Shown here in pieces: positions 1 to 7,096 of a stretch of 64,000 bases of DNA. Origin of the DNA: Crateriforma conspicua. Its GTDB lineage: Bacteria > Planctomycetota > Planctomycetia > Pirellulales > Pirellulaceae. How positions within the stretch are numbered: the first letter of the stretch is position 1; each line of letters begins with the position of its first letter. The translations under genes were made by a program, and so were the position numbers. The notes under the pieces were generated by a model. It ran no database searches. It was not told the origin of the DNA and worked only from the letters and a program-made list of their open reading frames with translations. Location: positions 310,001 to 374,000 of the forward strand of contig NZ_CP036319.1 of the NCBI RefSeq assembly GCF_007752935.1. Reading direction: 5' to 3'.

Positions 1-104
1 AAACGCAGGGCTGAATCGAGATTCGACTCGGCAATGTCGCTCGAGTGTCCCGCAATGTCGTCCATGGCAAGCCGCCTGCGGTGCGGCACTTTGCGTCCAG
101 GCAT
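1..104 (-). CDS. ParE-like toxin, partial (3' end outside window)
   Basis: On the minus strand an ATG at 104-102 directly follows the stop codon of the upstream RHH gene (TGA then ATG with no gap), and the frame stays open to the window edge. The 34 visible residues begin MPGRKVPHRRRLAMDDI and continue with a D-I-A-G-H-S-S-D-I-A-E segment, which resembles the first helices of ParE/RelE-fold plasmid-stabilisation toxins. The catalytic or gyrase-binding end lies outside the window. Position straight after an antitoxin-like gene supports the call. If right, it would poison gyrase or cleave mRNA when the antitoxin is lost. It lies in reverse orientation relative to the attC site at 436-527, as cassette-borne toxin-antitoxin pairs often do. 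Confidence 0.6.
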   Translation of the reverse strand, partial: MPGRKVPHRRRLAMDDIAGHSSDIAESNLDSALR

Positions 105-347
105 TCAACTTCCGTGCTTTGACTTCAACTCTGTACGAATGGCTTCGATTTCATTTCCATTCCATGGCTCACTTGGGCCGCTCTGCAACCCTTCAACCGC
201 GAGCTTCTCTACTTCGGTCTGACGCTCAGATATTCGCAAGATGAATTCTGATACGAATTCGCTGACGTCTTCGTAGCCGCTGATTTTCGCGCGTTCCGCG
301 ATCGCCGACATTATCGGCTCGGGTACATTAACACTAATCGTAGACAT
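105..347 (-). CDS. ParD-like ribbon-helix-helix antitoxin
   Basis: This 80-residue protein starts MSTISVNVPEPIMSAI. That is a short beta strand followed by a helix, the usual N-terminus of RHH/MetJ-Arc antitoxins that bind operator DNA as dimers. The C-terminal half is charged and predicted helical, as expected for the part that wraps a toxin. The stop codon abuts the ATG of the ParE-like gene, so the two are translationally coupled in antitoxin-first order. An RHH antitoxin normally represses its own promoter, so the promoter is expected just upstream (348-435). The pair lies in the first cassette of the attC array and is transcribed against the array direction, so it must carry its own promoter. 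The family call rests on pattern recognition only. Confidence 0.65.
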   Translation of the reverse strand: MSTISVNVPEPIMSAIAERAKISGYEDVSEFVSEFILRISERQTEVEKLAVEGLQSGPSEPWNGNEIEAIRTELKSKHGS

Positions 348-435
348 TTCCGGCTCCCAAGAAACTTGAACCCCTGCATTCTACACCAGGGCGGACCTTG
401 CGACAGGCTCGATCTCTTCCTCGATTCAAATTTGC

Positions 436-527
436 GGCGAACCATGCGATGATACGGAGCGGCGGTGGTCGCCGTTTTGGCAATGGCTGAGTCTCTCGCC
501 GCCGCCCGCATATCGCTACCGTTATCG
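436..527 (+). other. attC-like recombination site a
   Basis: The outer boxes are GGCGAAC (436-442) and GTTATCG (521-527). The inner 5' arm GATGATACGGAGCGGCGG pairs with the 3' arm CGCCGCCGCCCGCATATC over about 16 bp, leaving a G and an A of the 5' arm unpaired. This asymmetry of extrahelical bases is what integron integrases use to choose the recombined strand. It separates the ParDE-like unit from the next small gene. Confidence 0.8.
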
Positions 528-530
528 GGA

Positions 531-791
531 CTAAGGTGCCCGGTCGTACCGCGATGCCTGTGTCATCAGACGTTCGCACAATGTTTCACACGCTGCATCG
601 GGGAATACCGCAATCACTTCGTCGGGGATGCTTGCCATGATCCGCGTCATTGAATCCAACGCTGGGATCAGACGCCGCCAATACGTCTCGGTCGCTTCGT
701 CCTGCCGTTGCGAAAACTCCGCGATGATGTCGTCCATTTCAATCGTGACTTCTGTTTCAATGTCTACATTCTTCCACGCTGTAACCTGCAT
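531..791 (-). CDS. Small hypothetical protein in a cassette, reverse orientation
   Basis: The product is an 86-residue acidic, helix-rich protein from an ATG at 791, beginning MQVTAWKNVDIETEVTIEMD. I do not recognise a family. No signal peptide or membrane segment is visible. A longer in-frame start at 854 would run across the flanking attC site and is less likely. The gene fills the unit between attC a and attC b almost exactly: its stop lies 3 bp from attC a and its start 9 bp from attC b. It is read against the array direction, so it needs its own promoter inside or beyond attC b. The N-terminal pattern (V-E-I-E-V-x-I-x-M-D-D-I) could be a small regulatory or antitoxin-like fold, but that is a guess. 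Confidence 0.6.
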   Translation of the reverse strand: MQVTAWKNVDIETEVTIEMDDIIAEFSQRQDEATETYWRRLIPALDSMTRIMASIPDEVIAVFPDAACETLCERLMTQASRYDRAP

Positions 792-799
792 GATTCGCC

Positions 800-890
800 C
801 GATAACAATGCAATGCATACCGAGTCGCGGTGGTATGCGTCTTGAAATGGTCAATCACTCGTCCCGGCTCGGTGATCACTGCCGTTACAC
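800..890 (+). other. attC-like recombination site b
   Basis: The outer boxes are CGATAAC (800-806) and GTTACAC (884-890). The inner arm carries ACCGAGTCGCGG, which faces CCCGGCTCGGT with one unpaired T. The spacer contains TTGAAATGG, like the TTT-x-AA-x-TGGA spacers of the sibling sites. It is followed immediately by the first copy of the 570-bp repeat cassette. Confidence 0.75.
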
Positions 891-1453
891 GGGGTTGGCT
901 CTGATCGGCATCAGGCTTTGACTTTCGGGTGCGCGGTCGGCCGACTTTGATGGTGAATGAAGATCGAATGGGGTGTCATGATTGGCTTTGTCGCGAAACA
1001 CATTGGTCGTGCTCAGTCTTTCGCCGCTTCGCAATGTTGACTGAACGCAGAGACGATCACCACGTACCGACGCTTTGGCTCAGCCAATACTTCCATCCGC
1101 CAAAGTGTTTGCGTCGGAACGTCGCGATCTTCAAGCCGGTTCGAGCGTTAGTTGCGCGGTCGATTTGGTGAGCGCGTTACGTTTCCTGACCTGTCCTGCA
1201 TTCAACCGCGGTCTCGGGGCACCCTGCGCCGCCGACCGCTGGATGTCTTCTTTCCGTGTCTGGCCGTCGGCTTCGGCACCCCCGATCCCGCCACGCTTTG
1301 TTCGACATCACAATGAAGAAACTCGATGCTTCAAGCCTTGCGACGTTGCCGGCTTGATTCGATGTGTAACAATGCGTTCAACCGAAGCGGGGTTGAGCCG
1401 TCTTGGACGCTTCGCTGACCACGTTCCCACGCCCCCGCTCGGTTAACGCTACC
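884..1453 (+). repeat. Repeat cassette copy 1 (no convincing gene)
   Basis: This 570-bp unit runs from one attC crossover (GTT at 884) to the next (GTT at 1454). It is a near-copy of 1974-2543 with the same length and no obvious indel. A weak open frame (about 1075-1446 here, 2135-2536 in copy 2) stays open in both copies but runs into the attC, has no Shine-Dalgarno site and shows no domain. A second frame is also open in copy 2. The unit may carry a non-coding RNA or promoter, or be an empty cassette. I see no other gene in this stretch. Confidence 0.75.
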
Positions 1454-1460
1454 GTTATCC
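1364..1460 (+). other. attC-like recombination site c
   Basis: The outer boxes are GTGTAAC (1364-1370) and GTTATCC (1454-1460). The 5' arm GCGTTCAACCGAAGCGGGG pairs with CCCCGCTCGGTTAACGC, with a C and an A unpaired. It forms the 3' end of repeat cassette copy 1. Confidence 0.8.
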
Positions 1461-1471
1461 GACTAAGATTC

Positions 1472-1897
1472 ATGACCAAACGCCCGGCAGCCGCTGACAT
1501 CCAAGCTCACTTGTGTGAACTTGCCCAAACAATCGCACGCGATCATTTTTCGTTGACGCTGGACTTCACCCCCGATTCAGTGTGGCACGTTGAAACGATA
1601 TTGTCCGAGATGCATCTCGCGTACGTCGAATCTGAATCCGACGAGGGGATGACGGGCGTCGCCCTCGAATTCGCTGCCTACATCGTCACTGTGATTCAAC
1701 GCGATTTCGGACCTGCAAAATGGGAACGAGACTGCGAAAGCTTCGGCGAAGATGCATTCCCACTTCATTGGGATGGCGGTAAGATCTACCCGCTCGCATG
1801 GTGCATGAAACGTATATTCGACGGTCCCGGCGACGACGTCTGGACTAAATTCCAATCGCTTGTCGTAAACAAGCGGGTGAATAATGTTGGCGGATAA
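1472..1897 (+). CDS. Hypothetical cassette protein
   Basis: The product is 141 residues from the ATG at 1472, only 12 bp after attC c. An in-frame TTG at 1403 lies inside that attC and is rejected. The protein starts MTKRPAAADIQAHLCELAQT, is acidic and looks soluble. The C-terminal half is rich in aromatic residues, with an F-P-L-H-W-D-G-G-K segment and a following W-C-M-K-R helix. I do not recognise the family; it has the look of small SMI1/DUF-type bacterial proteins of unknown role. Its TAA stop (1895-1897) lies inside the first box of attC d, so gene end and recombination site are fused, typical of compact cassettes. Confidence 0.75.
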   Translation: MTKRPAAADIQAHLCELAQTIARDHFSLTLDFTPDSVWHVETILSEMHLAYVESESDEGMTGVALEFAAYIVTVIQRDFGPAKWERDCESFGEDAFPLHWDGGKIYPLAWCMKRIFDGPGDDVWTKFQSLVVNKRVNNVGG

Positions 1898-1980
1898 CAA
1901 TTCCGTGCACCGGAGCGGCGTCAGCGTGTTTTCTGATGGAAAGTTTTGCTCTCGCCGCCCGGTGACGGCGGACGTTACAC
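1892..1980 (+). other. attC-like recombination site d
   Basis: The outer boxes are GGATAAC (1892-1898) and GTTACAC (1974-1980). The arm GCACCGGAGCGGCG pairs with CGCCGCCCGGTGA, with an unpaired A, the clearest example in the window. The last box is identical to that of site b, and both precede a copy of the repeat cassette. Confidence 0.85.
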
Positions 1981-2543
1981 GGGGTTGGCTCTGATCGGCA
2001 TCAGGCTTTGGCTTTCGGGTGCGCGGTCGGCCGACTTTGATAGTTAATCAAGATCGATTGCGGTGTCATGATTGGCTGTGTCGCGAAACACATTGGTCGT
2101 GCTCAGTCTTTCGCCGCTTCGCAACGTTGACTGAATGCTGAGACGATCACCACGTACCGACGCATTGAATCGATTGATGCTTCCATCCGCCAAAGTATTT
2201 GCGTCGGAACGTCGCGATCTTCAAGCCGGTTCAAGCGTTGTTGCCGCGGTCGATTTGGTGAATGTGCTACGTTGCCTGATTCGTCATGGATTCAACCGCG
2301 GTCTCGGGGCTCCCTACGCCGCCGGCCGCTGGGTGTCTTCTTTACGTGTCTGGCCGCCGGCTCCGGCAACCCCGATCCCGCCACGCTTTGGCCGACTTCG
2401 ACAGGAAGAAACTCGATGCTTCAAACCGTGCGACGTTGCCGGCTTGATTCGATGTGTAACAATGCGTTCAACCGAAGCGGGGTTGAGCCGTCTTGGACGC
2501 TTCGCTGACCACGTTTCCACGCCCCCGCTCGGTTAACGCCGCC
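1974..2543 (+). repeat. Repeat cassette copy 2 (no convincing gene)
   Basis: This is the second copy of the 570-bp unit at 884-1453, separated from it by the cassette with the 1472-1897 gene. The ends coincide with attC crossover points. Copies differ by scattered substitutions mainly in the middle, while the last ~130 bp including the attC arms are nearly identical. No supported gene is seen inside. Confidence 0.75.
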
Positions 2544-2550
2544 GTTCTGG
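2454..2550 (+). other. attC-like recombination site e
   Basis: The outer boxes are GTGTAAC (2454-2460) and GTTCTGG (2544-2550). The arms are those of site c (GCGTTCAACCGAAGCGGGG against CCCCGCTCGGTTAACGC). Only the final box differs from site c, as expected if that box belongs to the next cassette after site-specific exchange at GTT. Confidence 0.8.
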
Positions 2551-2559
2551 CATTCAATC

Positions 2560-2732
2560 GTGCTCGTGCTCGTGCTCAGTCGCGCAGCCACGGTGCTCGT
2601 GCTCGTAATCGAATCGCGACGCCTTCCATGACCGACACGTTGTTTGTTCACGCGGCTACACTCGATGACTCTCGTGCGCTGGGTCGCCAGCGAGCAATCG
2701 AGCACGAGTACGAGCACGAGCACGAGCACCGA
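2560..2732 (+). repeat. Hexanucleotide GTGCTC / GAGCAC repeat tracts in inverted orientation
   Basis: Runs of GTGCTC near 2568-2613 are mirrored by runs of GAGCAC near 2699-2730, so the two tracts could pair into a large stem. They lie within a 560-bp gene-free leader (2551-3110) of the cassette carrying the 3111-3701 gene. A predicted frame rich in alternating His and Glu through this DNA is a by-product of the repeat. Confidence 0.7.
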
Positions 2733-2824
2733 CGACGGACTGGCAAACTCGATTGGATCATCGCCAATTCGATTCAATCGACCGCTTCGCTGGTCTCGAT
2801 CTTCAGATGTTTCGCACGAGATTG

Positions 2825-2900
2825 AACCACAGAGAACACGGAGACCACGGAGCCGAATGTCGGGCTTTTTCTCTGTGTAACTCCGTGTCCTCTGTGGTTA
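2825..2900 (+). repeat. Imperfect inverted repeat with AACCACAGAG ends
   Basis: The left arm starts AACCACAGAGAACACGGAG and the right arm ends CTCCGTGTCCTCTGTGGTT. They are near-perfect complements, separated by a loop containing TCGGGCTTTTTCTC. The element looks like a short dispersed palindromic repeat or non-autonomous transposable remnant. It could also fold in RNA and act as a terminator or processing site upstream of the 3111 gene. Confidence 0.75.
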
Positions 2901-3110
2901 AACATTCTTGCATGCCGGGGAGTTCTTCGCGCGGTCGAGGAGTCGATGGTATGATGAGCGGCGAGAAAGACGGTTACCCGTGGCGGGCTCCGCAAATGCC
3001 GCCGAACAGCCAGAACCACGACATGCACGGGAGGACGGCTTGCGACGCTCGCTCGCATGGATGGTCAATCCTCCGTCCCCCGTGATGTCAACCGTTCGCC
3101 GACTGACTGA

Positions 3111-3701
3111 ATGCTTGCACCACTCGTACTACCCTTCCAGATCACGTTCGCTGCGTTCGCAGTTCTTTGGTGCGTTGGTGCATTGACGCTTCAGAAACCA
3201 AAGCGGATTGCATGGCTCACACTCGCTGCAGTTCTCCTCTTCATCCCGTCCTGCGTTGGCGTGATGGCACTTGTCGACCTACAACGCTACGGACGTTTTG
3301 ACTATGCCTCCGCGTCAGATATCCCAGACGATGGATACATCGAACTTCCGGCACCCGCCACGGACATTACACTTTACCGCAATGGTGCTGGACACTGGGC
3401 AAAGTTTACTATCGACACACCATCTTTGCGTTCCTGGATCGACGAACGTCGGTCGCTACGTCCTGACTTGAATCAACATCATGACGACGACGAATGGCTG
3501 TCAACGGCTTCCGATCGCCAGCGACCTGATCTGCTTGAACTGAACAAGCAGATTTTCGGCAACCGTTTTCCTGATACCGGTTGGACTTACGGCCCATCAA
3601 TGCTGCAGGTGCATGTCAGCCGCTCTGACCGAGGGGGCGGCTATACTGTGTGGCACGTACCGTCTACTGGCGACTCTTACATCAGCGCTGGCTACTGGTA
3701 A
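3111..3701 (+). CDS. Hypothetical membrane protein in a cassette
   Basis: The product is 196 residues from an ATG. Two N-terminal hydrophobic segments (about residues 3-24 and 31-52) are followed by a soluble domain of about 140 residues. That domain is rich in Asp, Tyr and Trp and contains a Y-I-E-L-P-A-P-A-T-D segment. It is likely anchored with the C-terminal domain outside the cytoplasm. No family is recognised. The stop codon lies 3 bp before attC f, while about 560 bp of repeat-rich DNA precede the start. This makes it the largest cassette in the array (2544-3787), unlike the tight 5' ends of its neighbours. Confidence 0.7.
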   Translation: MLAPLVLPFQITFAAFAVLWCVGALTLQKPKRIAWLTLAAVLLFIPSCVGVMALVDLQRYGRFDYASASDIPDDGYIELPAPATDITLYRNGAGHWAKFTIDTPSLRSWIDERRSLRPDLNQHHDDDEWLSTASDRQRPDLLELNKQIFGNRFPDTGWTYGPSMLQVHVSRSDRGGGYTVWHVPSTGDSYISAGYW

Positions 3702-3704
3702 AGC

Positions 3705-3794
3705 GGCGAACCAAACGATGCAACTGAGCGGCGAAGTCAGGCGTTTCGAAGTGGAGCATCAACCGTCGCCGCCGGCTGATCGGTAACGTTCGTC
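3705..3794 (+). other. attC-like recombination site f
   Basis: The outer boxes are GGCGAAC (3705-3711) and GTTCGTC (3788-3794). The arm CAACTGAGCGGCGA faces TCGCCGCCGGCTGA, with an unpaired A and wobble-compatible mismatches. The spacer contains TTTCGAAGTGGAGCATC. The next gene starts 15 bp downstream. Confidence 0.75.
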
Positions 3795-3808
3795 GTCAAA
3801 GACCGTCT

Positions 3809-4891
3809 ATGACCCTACGCCAACTCTATCTTGCAATGCCCTTGATCTTGGTTCTTGGTTGTGGCAAACCGGAACCCAGTGTCCAGACATCGGATGGCGG
3901 CACTTCAACGCGGACGGACACCAATGCCACTGAGTTGGGAATCGACGTGACATTGCTCGATGCGCTAGCCGACAGACTTGGCTCGAGTGAATTCAAGCAA
4001 ATTGACTCAGTACTGGTCTTGAAGAATGGAGAGATCGTCTTCGAAAAGTATCAAAACGGGTACGGCCCTAAGCAAGTTCACGACATCGCGTCCATAACGA
4101 AGAGCGTCACCTCGCTACTCATTGGAATCGCGATCGACAAAGGACACATTCCGAGTGTTGACGACAAAGTCGTGGACTATTTTCAAGATACCGCCTACGC
4201 CAAAACGTGGCCTGCAGATAAGCGAATGATAACCATTCGACACTTGCTGACCATGCAGCATGGAATCGCATTCGACGACTATGATGATCCAAACATGAAA
4301 CGGTTTAAGTCATGGCTTAATTCCAGTGACCGCATTGCCCATTTGCTACAACAACCGATGGGCATGAAGCCAGGGCAGAAGTCGACCTATTGCACGGCAA
4401 GCACTCAATTGCTTCGACAGGTCATTGAGCAGTCGACCGGACAAAGCGTCGAAGAATTCGCACGGGAGAATTTGTTCGACCCGCTCGGGATAAAGTCATT
4501 CGAGTGGGAGCGCTCACCGAAGCATGGCATCGGAATGGGGTTTGGGGCTGACGCGTACCCTCGTGACGTTGCGGTGCTTGGGCGCATGATCCAGCAAAGC
4601 GGCAAATGGAATGGCAGGCAAATAGTCTCGTCAGGCTGGCTGGAAAAGAGTTTCCGCCCTCACGGCAAGCTGTTGGGAATTGACTACGGCTACCTTTGGT
4701 ACGGAGAGCCGTATTCGGCGAATGGCAAGCAGATTCAATCGTACTTGGCGATGGGCCACGGAGGACAATTTCTTGTTCTGTTCCCCGATCTACAGTCGAT
4801 CCTCGTCATCATGGCGAAGGATTACGATCAGAATATTGATTTTTACCAACTCATCCAAGACTTTGTCATTCCCATCTGCTCCAAAACGTAG
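3809..4891 (+). CDS. Serine hydrolase, beta-lactamase/D-Ala-D-Ala peptidase family lipoprotein
   Basis: The product is 360 residues. The N-terminus MTLRQLYLAMPLILVLGCGK is a lipoprotein signal with a lipobox cysteine at residue 18. The catalytic SxxK motif is S95-I-T-K98. A Tyr at 194 (Y-C-T) takes the place of the usual YxN, and H317-G-G is the KTG-equivalent box, so the enzyme belongs to the class C beta-lactamase/esterase (Pfam Beta-lactamase, S12) family. Its substrate cannot be told; many members are peptidases or esterases rather than antibiotic-degrading enzymes. It is alone in its cassette, starting 15 bp after attC f and ending 2 bp before attC g. The Asn-to-Thr change in the YxN motif makes classical lactamase activity uncertain. 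Confidence 0.9.
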   Translation: MTLRQLYLAMPLILVLGCGKPEPSVQTSDGGTSTRTDTNATELGIDVTLLDALADRLGSSEFKQIDSVLVLKNGEIVFEKYQNGYGPKQVHDIASITKSVTSLLIGIAIDKGHIPSVDDKVVDYFQDTAYAKTWPADKRMITIRHLLTMQHGIAFDDYDDPNMKRFKSWLNSSDRIAHLLQQPMGMKPGQKSTYCTASTQLLRQVIEQSTGQSVEEFARENLFDPLGIKSFEWERSPKHGIGMGFGADAYPRDVAVLGRMIQQSGKWNGRQIVSSGWLEKSFRPHGKLLGIDYGYLWYGEPYSANGKQIQSYLAMGHGGQFLVLFPDLQSILVIMAKDYDQNIDFYQLIQDFVIPICSKT

Positions 4892-4893
4892 AC

Positions 4894-4983
4894 GACGAAC
4901 AAAAGCATACGCGCGGATCCGCCGACAGCGCGCTTTCAAGTAGAGCATCGACCGCGGCGGCCCGGTAATGCCAGACGTTCTGC
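4894..4983 (+). other. attC-like recombination site g
   Basis: The outer boxes are GACGAAC (4894-4900) and GTTCTGC (4977-4983). The arm GCATACGCGCGGATCCGCCG faces CGGCGGCCCGGTAATGC, with extra bases in the 5' arm. The spacer TTTCAAGTAGAGCATC matches that of site f. It lies between the hydrolase stop and the ankyrin gene start at 5006. Confidence 0.75.
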
Positions 4984-5005
4984 TGCAAACCAAAAACGCA
5001 CGAAT

Positions 5006-5695
5006 ATGGCGAACCATCCGATCTTTGCGTCAACCTTTCATGGTGATGTCGACGCCGTCAAGAAGCTACTCGAAGCGGACGCTACACTGGTTGCGGTGCG
5101 CGACGCGAAAAATCTGACGCCGCTGCACGTTGCTGCCAGTCGTGGGCAATCCGAAGCCGCACAGTTGCTGCTCGACTTTGGTGCCGACATTCATGGCCCG
5201 ACCGACAACGGCGAATGGACGCCGCTCGTGTTCGCTTCCTACCGTGGGCATTGTGATGTGGCCAAAGTGCTTATCGATAACGGCGCGGGTGTCACTGCGG
5301 ACGATGGCAACCCAATTCACTACTCTGGACAACGCAAGCACAAAGACATTTGCCGTTTACTCGTCGAACACGGCGCGATCGATGATCTGATTGACTCCGA
5401 TGACTCTGACATTCTCGCTCTCTTTCGGGCCGCATACAGTTATGACACGGATACTGTCAAAGAGATCCTCTCACGGCGACCGGAGCTTGTTGACAGCAGG
5501 GACAACAACAACGGGCGAACACCCCTTCACGAGGCCTGTACCCATGGGGACACAAAAACCGTTCGTGCGTTGCTAAAATGTGGCGCCGACGTGACGATTC
5601 GCGATGCGAACGGACAGGTTCCTGCAGATCGCGCAGAGGCCCACGATCAGCGAGCGGTCACGAATTTACTCCAAAAACACGATACCTCAGCATAA
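5006..5695 (+). CDS. Ankyrin-repeat protein
   Basis: The product is 229 residues made almost entirely of ankyrin repeats, with repeated L-T-P-L-H-V-A-A, W-T-P-L-V-F-A-S and R-T-P-L-H-E-A-C signatures about 33 residues apart. There are roughly five to six repeats and a gap around residue 120. No signal peptide or transmembrane segment is visible, so it is likely a cytoplasmic protein-binding scaffold. The ATG is 23 bp after attC g. The TAA stop (5693-5695) lies inside the first box of attC h, as for the 1472 gene. The partner protein is unknown. Confidence 0.9.
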   Translation: MANHPIFASTFHGDVDAVKKLLEADATLVAVRDAKNLTPLHVAASRGQSEAAQLLLDFGADIHGPTDNGEWTPLVFASYRGHCDVAKVLIDNGAGVTADDGNPIHYSGQRKHKDICRLLVEHGAIDDLIDSDDSDILALFRAAYSYDTDTVKEILSRRPELVDSRDNNNGRTPLHEACTHGDTKTVRALLKCGADVTIRDANGQVPADRAEAHDQRAVTNLLQKHDTSA

Positions 5696-5779
5696 CAAAG
5701 CGGTGAACCGGAGCATTTATTCACGCGGCCACGGAATTCAAGGCCTCCCGTTTGTGTCCGATTACCGCAGGCGTTCTGG
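5690..5779 (+). other. attC-like recombination site h (next to IS)
   Basis: The outer boxes are GCATAAC (5690-5696) and GTTCTGG (5773-5779). The arm GCGGTGAACCGGAGC faces GTGTCCGATTACCGC with mismatches, so pairing is weaker than at the other sites. The IS3-family element begins 2 bp downstream at 5782. Confidence 0.65.
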
Positions 5780-5850
5780 CGTGCTCCCCAAAAACTGGTC
5801 CATGAGTTATGAGAGTGTACCGGCCAATAACGGCCAAGGAGACTCTCGAG

Positions 5851-6135
5851 ATGAAACAAGCACGAAAGCGACGTAAGCCCGAACAGATCGTCAAGGCGAT
5901 CGCCGAGGGTGAAGCCATGTTGGCCGCCGGCAAGAGCCTGGCGGAGGTGTACCAGAAGCTTGGGATTGTTGAATCGACCTGGATGCGATGGAAGAAGCAG
6001 TACGGCGGCATGAAGTCCGATGAGGCTCGACGGCTTCGCGAACTCGAAATCGAGAACCAGAAGCTCAAAGAACTGCTGGCCGAAGCAGAACTCGATAAGC
6101 GAATGCTCAAGGTGATCGCTGAGGGAAACTTCTAA
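5851..6135 (+). CDS. IS3-family transposase OrfA
   Basis: The product is 94 residues from the ATG at 5851, preceded by an AAGGAG ribosome binding site (an earlier GTG-type start at 5809 is rejected). It starts MKQARKRRKPEQIVKAI and has a helix-turn-helix of the HTH_8/transposase_8 type around residues 10-50. This is followed by a leucine-rich coiled coil (residues 60-90) for dimerisation. It binds the element's ends and provides the DNA-binding half of OrfAB. A GGGAAAC stretch at 6123-6129, just before the stop, is a candidate slippery site for -1 frameshifting into orfB. Confidence 0.92.
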   Translation: MKQARKRRKPEQIVKAIAEGEAMLAAGKSLAEVYQKLGIVESTWMRWKKQYGGMKSDEARRLRELEIENQKLKELLAEAELDKRMLKVIAEGNF

Positions 6136-7037
6136 GCCCGACGCGTCGCCGTGAAGCAGCCTGCAAGTTGCAGAGTTGCTTCGGCGTCTCGGAGCGTCGG
6201 GCTTGCAGGACGCTCGGCCAATCGCGAAGTAGCCAACGATACCGGCCAAACACAAAAGAAGACGAACCACGTCTGGTTGCTCGAATACTGGAACTCGTCC
6301 GCGAGTTTCCTCGCTATGGCTATCGACGCATCACTCGTCTTCTGCGGCAGGAAGGCTGGCGTGTGAACTTCAAACGAATCCACCGACTCTGGAAACAACA
6401 AGGTCTCAAGGTGCCGGTCAAAAAGGCGAAAAAGCGACGATTGGGCAACTCCGAAGGCGGCGTCATTCGTCGATCGGCCGAGTACCCCAATCACGTTTGG
6501 TCGGTCGACTTCATCTTTGATCGAACCGAAGACGGTCGCTCGTTGAAGATCCTCTCTCTGATCGACGAGTTCACTCGTGAGTGCATTGCACTGGAAGTGG
6601 GTCGAAAGTTCACCGGCGACGATTTGGTGGCGCTGTTGAGCGACTTATTCGTCAGCCGCGGCATCCCGTCGTTCATCCGCAGCGACAATGGCCCGGAGTT
6701 CATCAGCAAGGCGGTCCGCTCCTTTCTGGACTTCATTGAGGTGGGGACTTCCTACATCGAACCGGGCAGTCCCTGGCAGAACGGCTACGTCGAAAGCTTC
6801 CACAGCAGGCTTCGCGATGAGTGTTTATCGTGCGAGCTGTTCAGCAGCTTGTCCGAGGCACAGTCGATCATTGAGTCATGGCGTCAAACGTACAACCATC
6901 GACGTCCGCACAGCGGCATCGGTGGAATGGCCCCAGCGGATTTTGCTTCACAGTGGGCTACTTCCGCTTCGTTCGCTGCGCTCCCTTCGCGGAAGCAGCC
7001 CACTGTGGAATCGTTTAACCAACCCGTACTCTCATAA
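6123..7037 (+). CDS. IS3-family transposase OrfB (DDE catalytic part)
   Basis: The orfB frame is open from just after the stop at 6120-6122 and overlaps the orfA end. The part from 6168 encodes 289 residues, while the upstream extension reads K-L-L-S-P-T-R-R-R-E-A-A, typical of the frameshift-joined region of IS407-type elements. The rve integrase core shows D114 (W-S-V-D-F), D173 (S-D-N-G-P-E-F) and E209 (G-Y-V-E-S-F-H), counted from 6168. The 35-residue D-E spacing fits DD35E. An HTH_21 region (R-Y-G-Y-R-R-I-T) precedes the core. It is probably made only as an OrfAB fusion; an independent internal start is possible. Confidence 0.93.
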   Translation, partial: GKLLSPTRRREAACKLQSCFGVSERRACRTLGQSRSSQRYRPNTKEDEPRLVARILELVREFPRYGYRRITRLLRQEGWRVNFKRIHRLWKQQGLKVPVKKAKKRRLGNSEGGVIRRSAEYPNHVWSVDFIFDRTEDGRSLKILSLIDEFTRECIALEVGRKFTGDDLVALLSDLFVSRGIPSFIRSDNGPEFISKAVRSFLDFIEVGTSYIEPGSPWQNGYVESFHSRLRDECLSCELFSSLSEAQSIIESWRQTYNHRRPHSGIGGMAPADFASQWATSASFAALPSRKQPTVESFNQPVLS

Positions 7038-7096
7038 CCGTGGATCAGGAAATGGGGGCATTCCAGTTCGTCGACGCAAAGAATACTAGGCAAGCC

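Larger units (their letters stand above)
5782..7060 (+). mobile_element. IS3-family insertion sequence (IS407-like), complete
   Basis: The 1279-bp element is bounded by imperfect terminal inverted repeats. The left end starts TGCTCCCCAAAAACTGGTCC. The right end, read on the minus strand, starts TGCCCCCATTTCCTGATCCA, and both continue with TTATGAGAGT. It contains orfA (5851-6135) and orfB in the -1 frame, as in IS3-family elements that make an OrfAB transposase by programmed frameshifting. The intact frames and DDE triad suggest a functional or recent copy. I see no clear 3-4 bp target duplication (left flank ...GGCG, right flank TTCC...). It lies inside the cassette array, between attC h and the 7097 gene. 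Confidence 0.92.

Noticed and set aside
2493-2825. Open frame with an alternating His/Glu tract
   Set aside because: It arises from the hexamer repeat and begins inside attC e.
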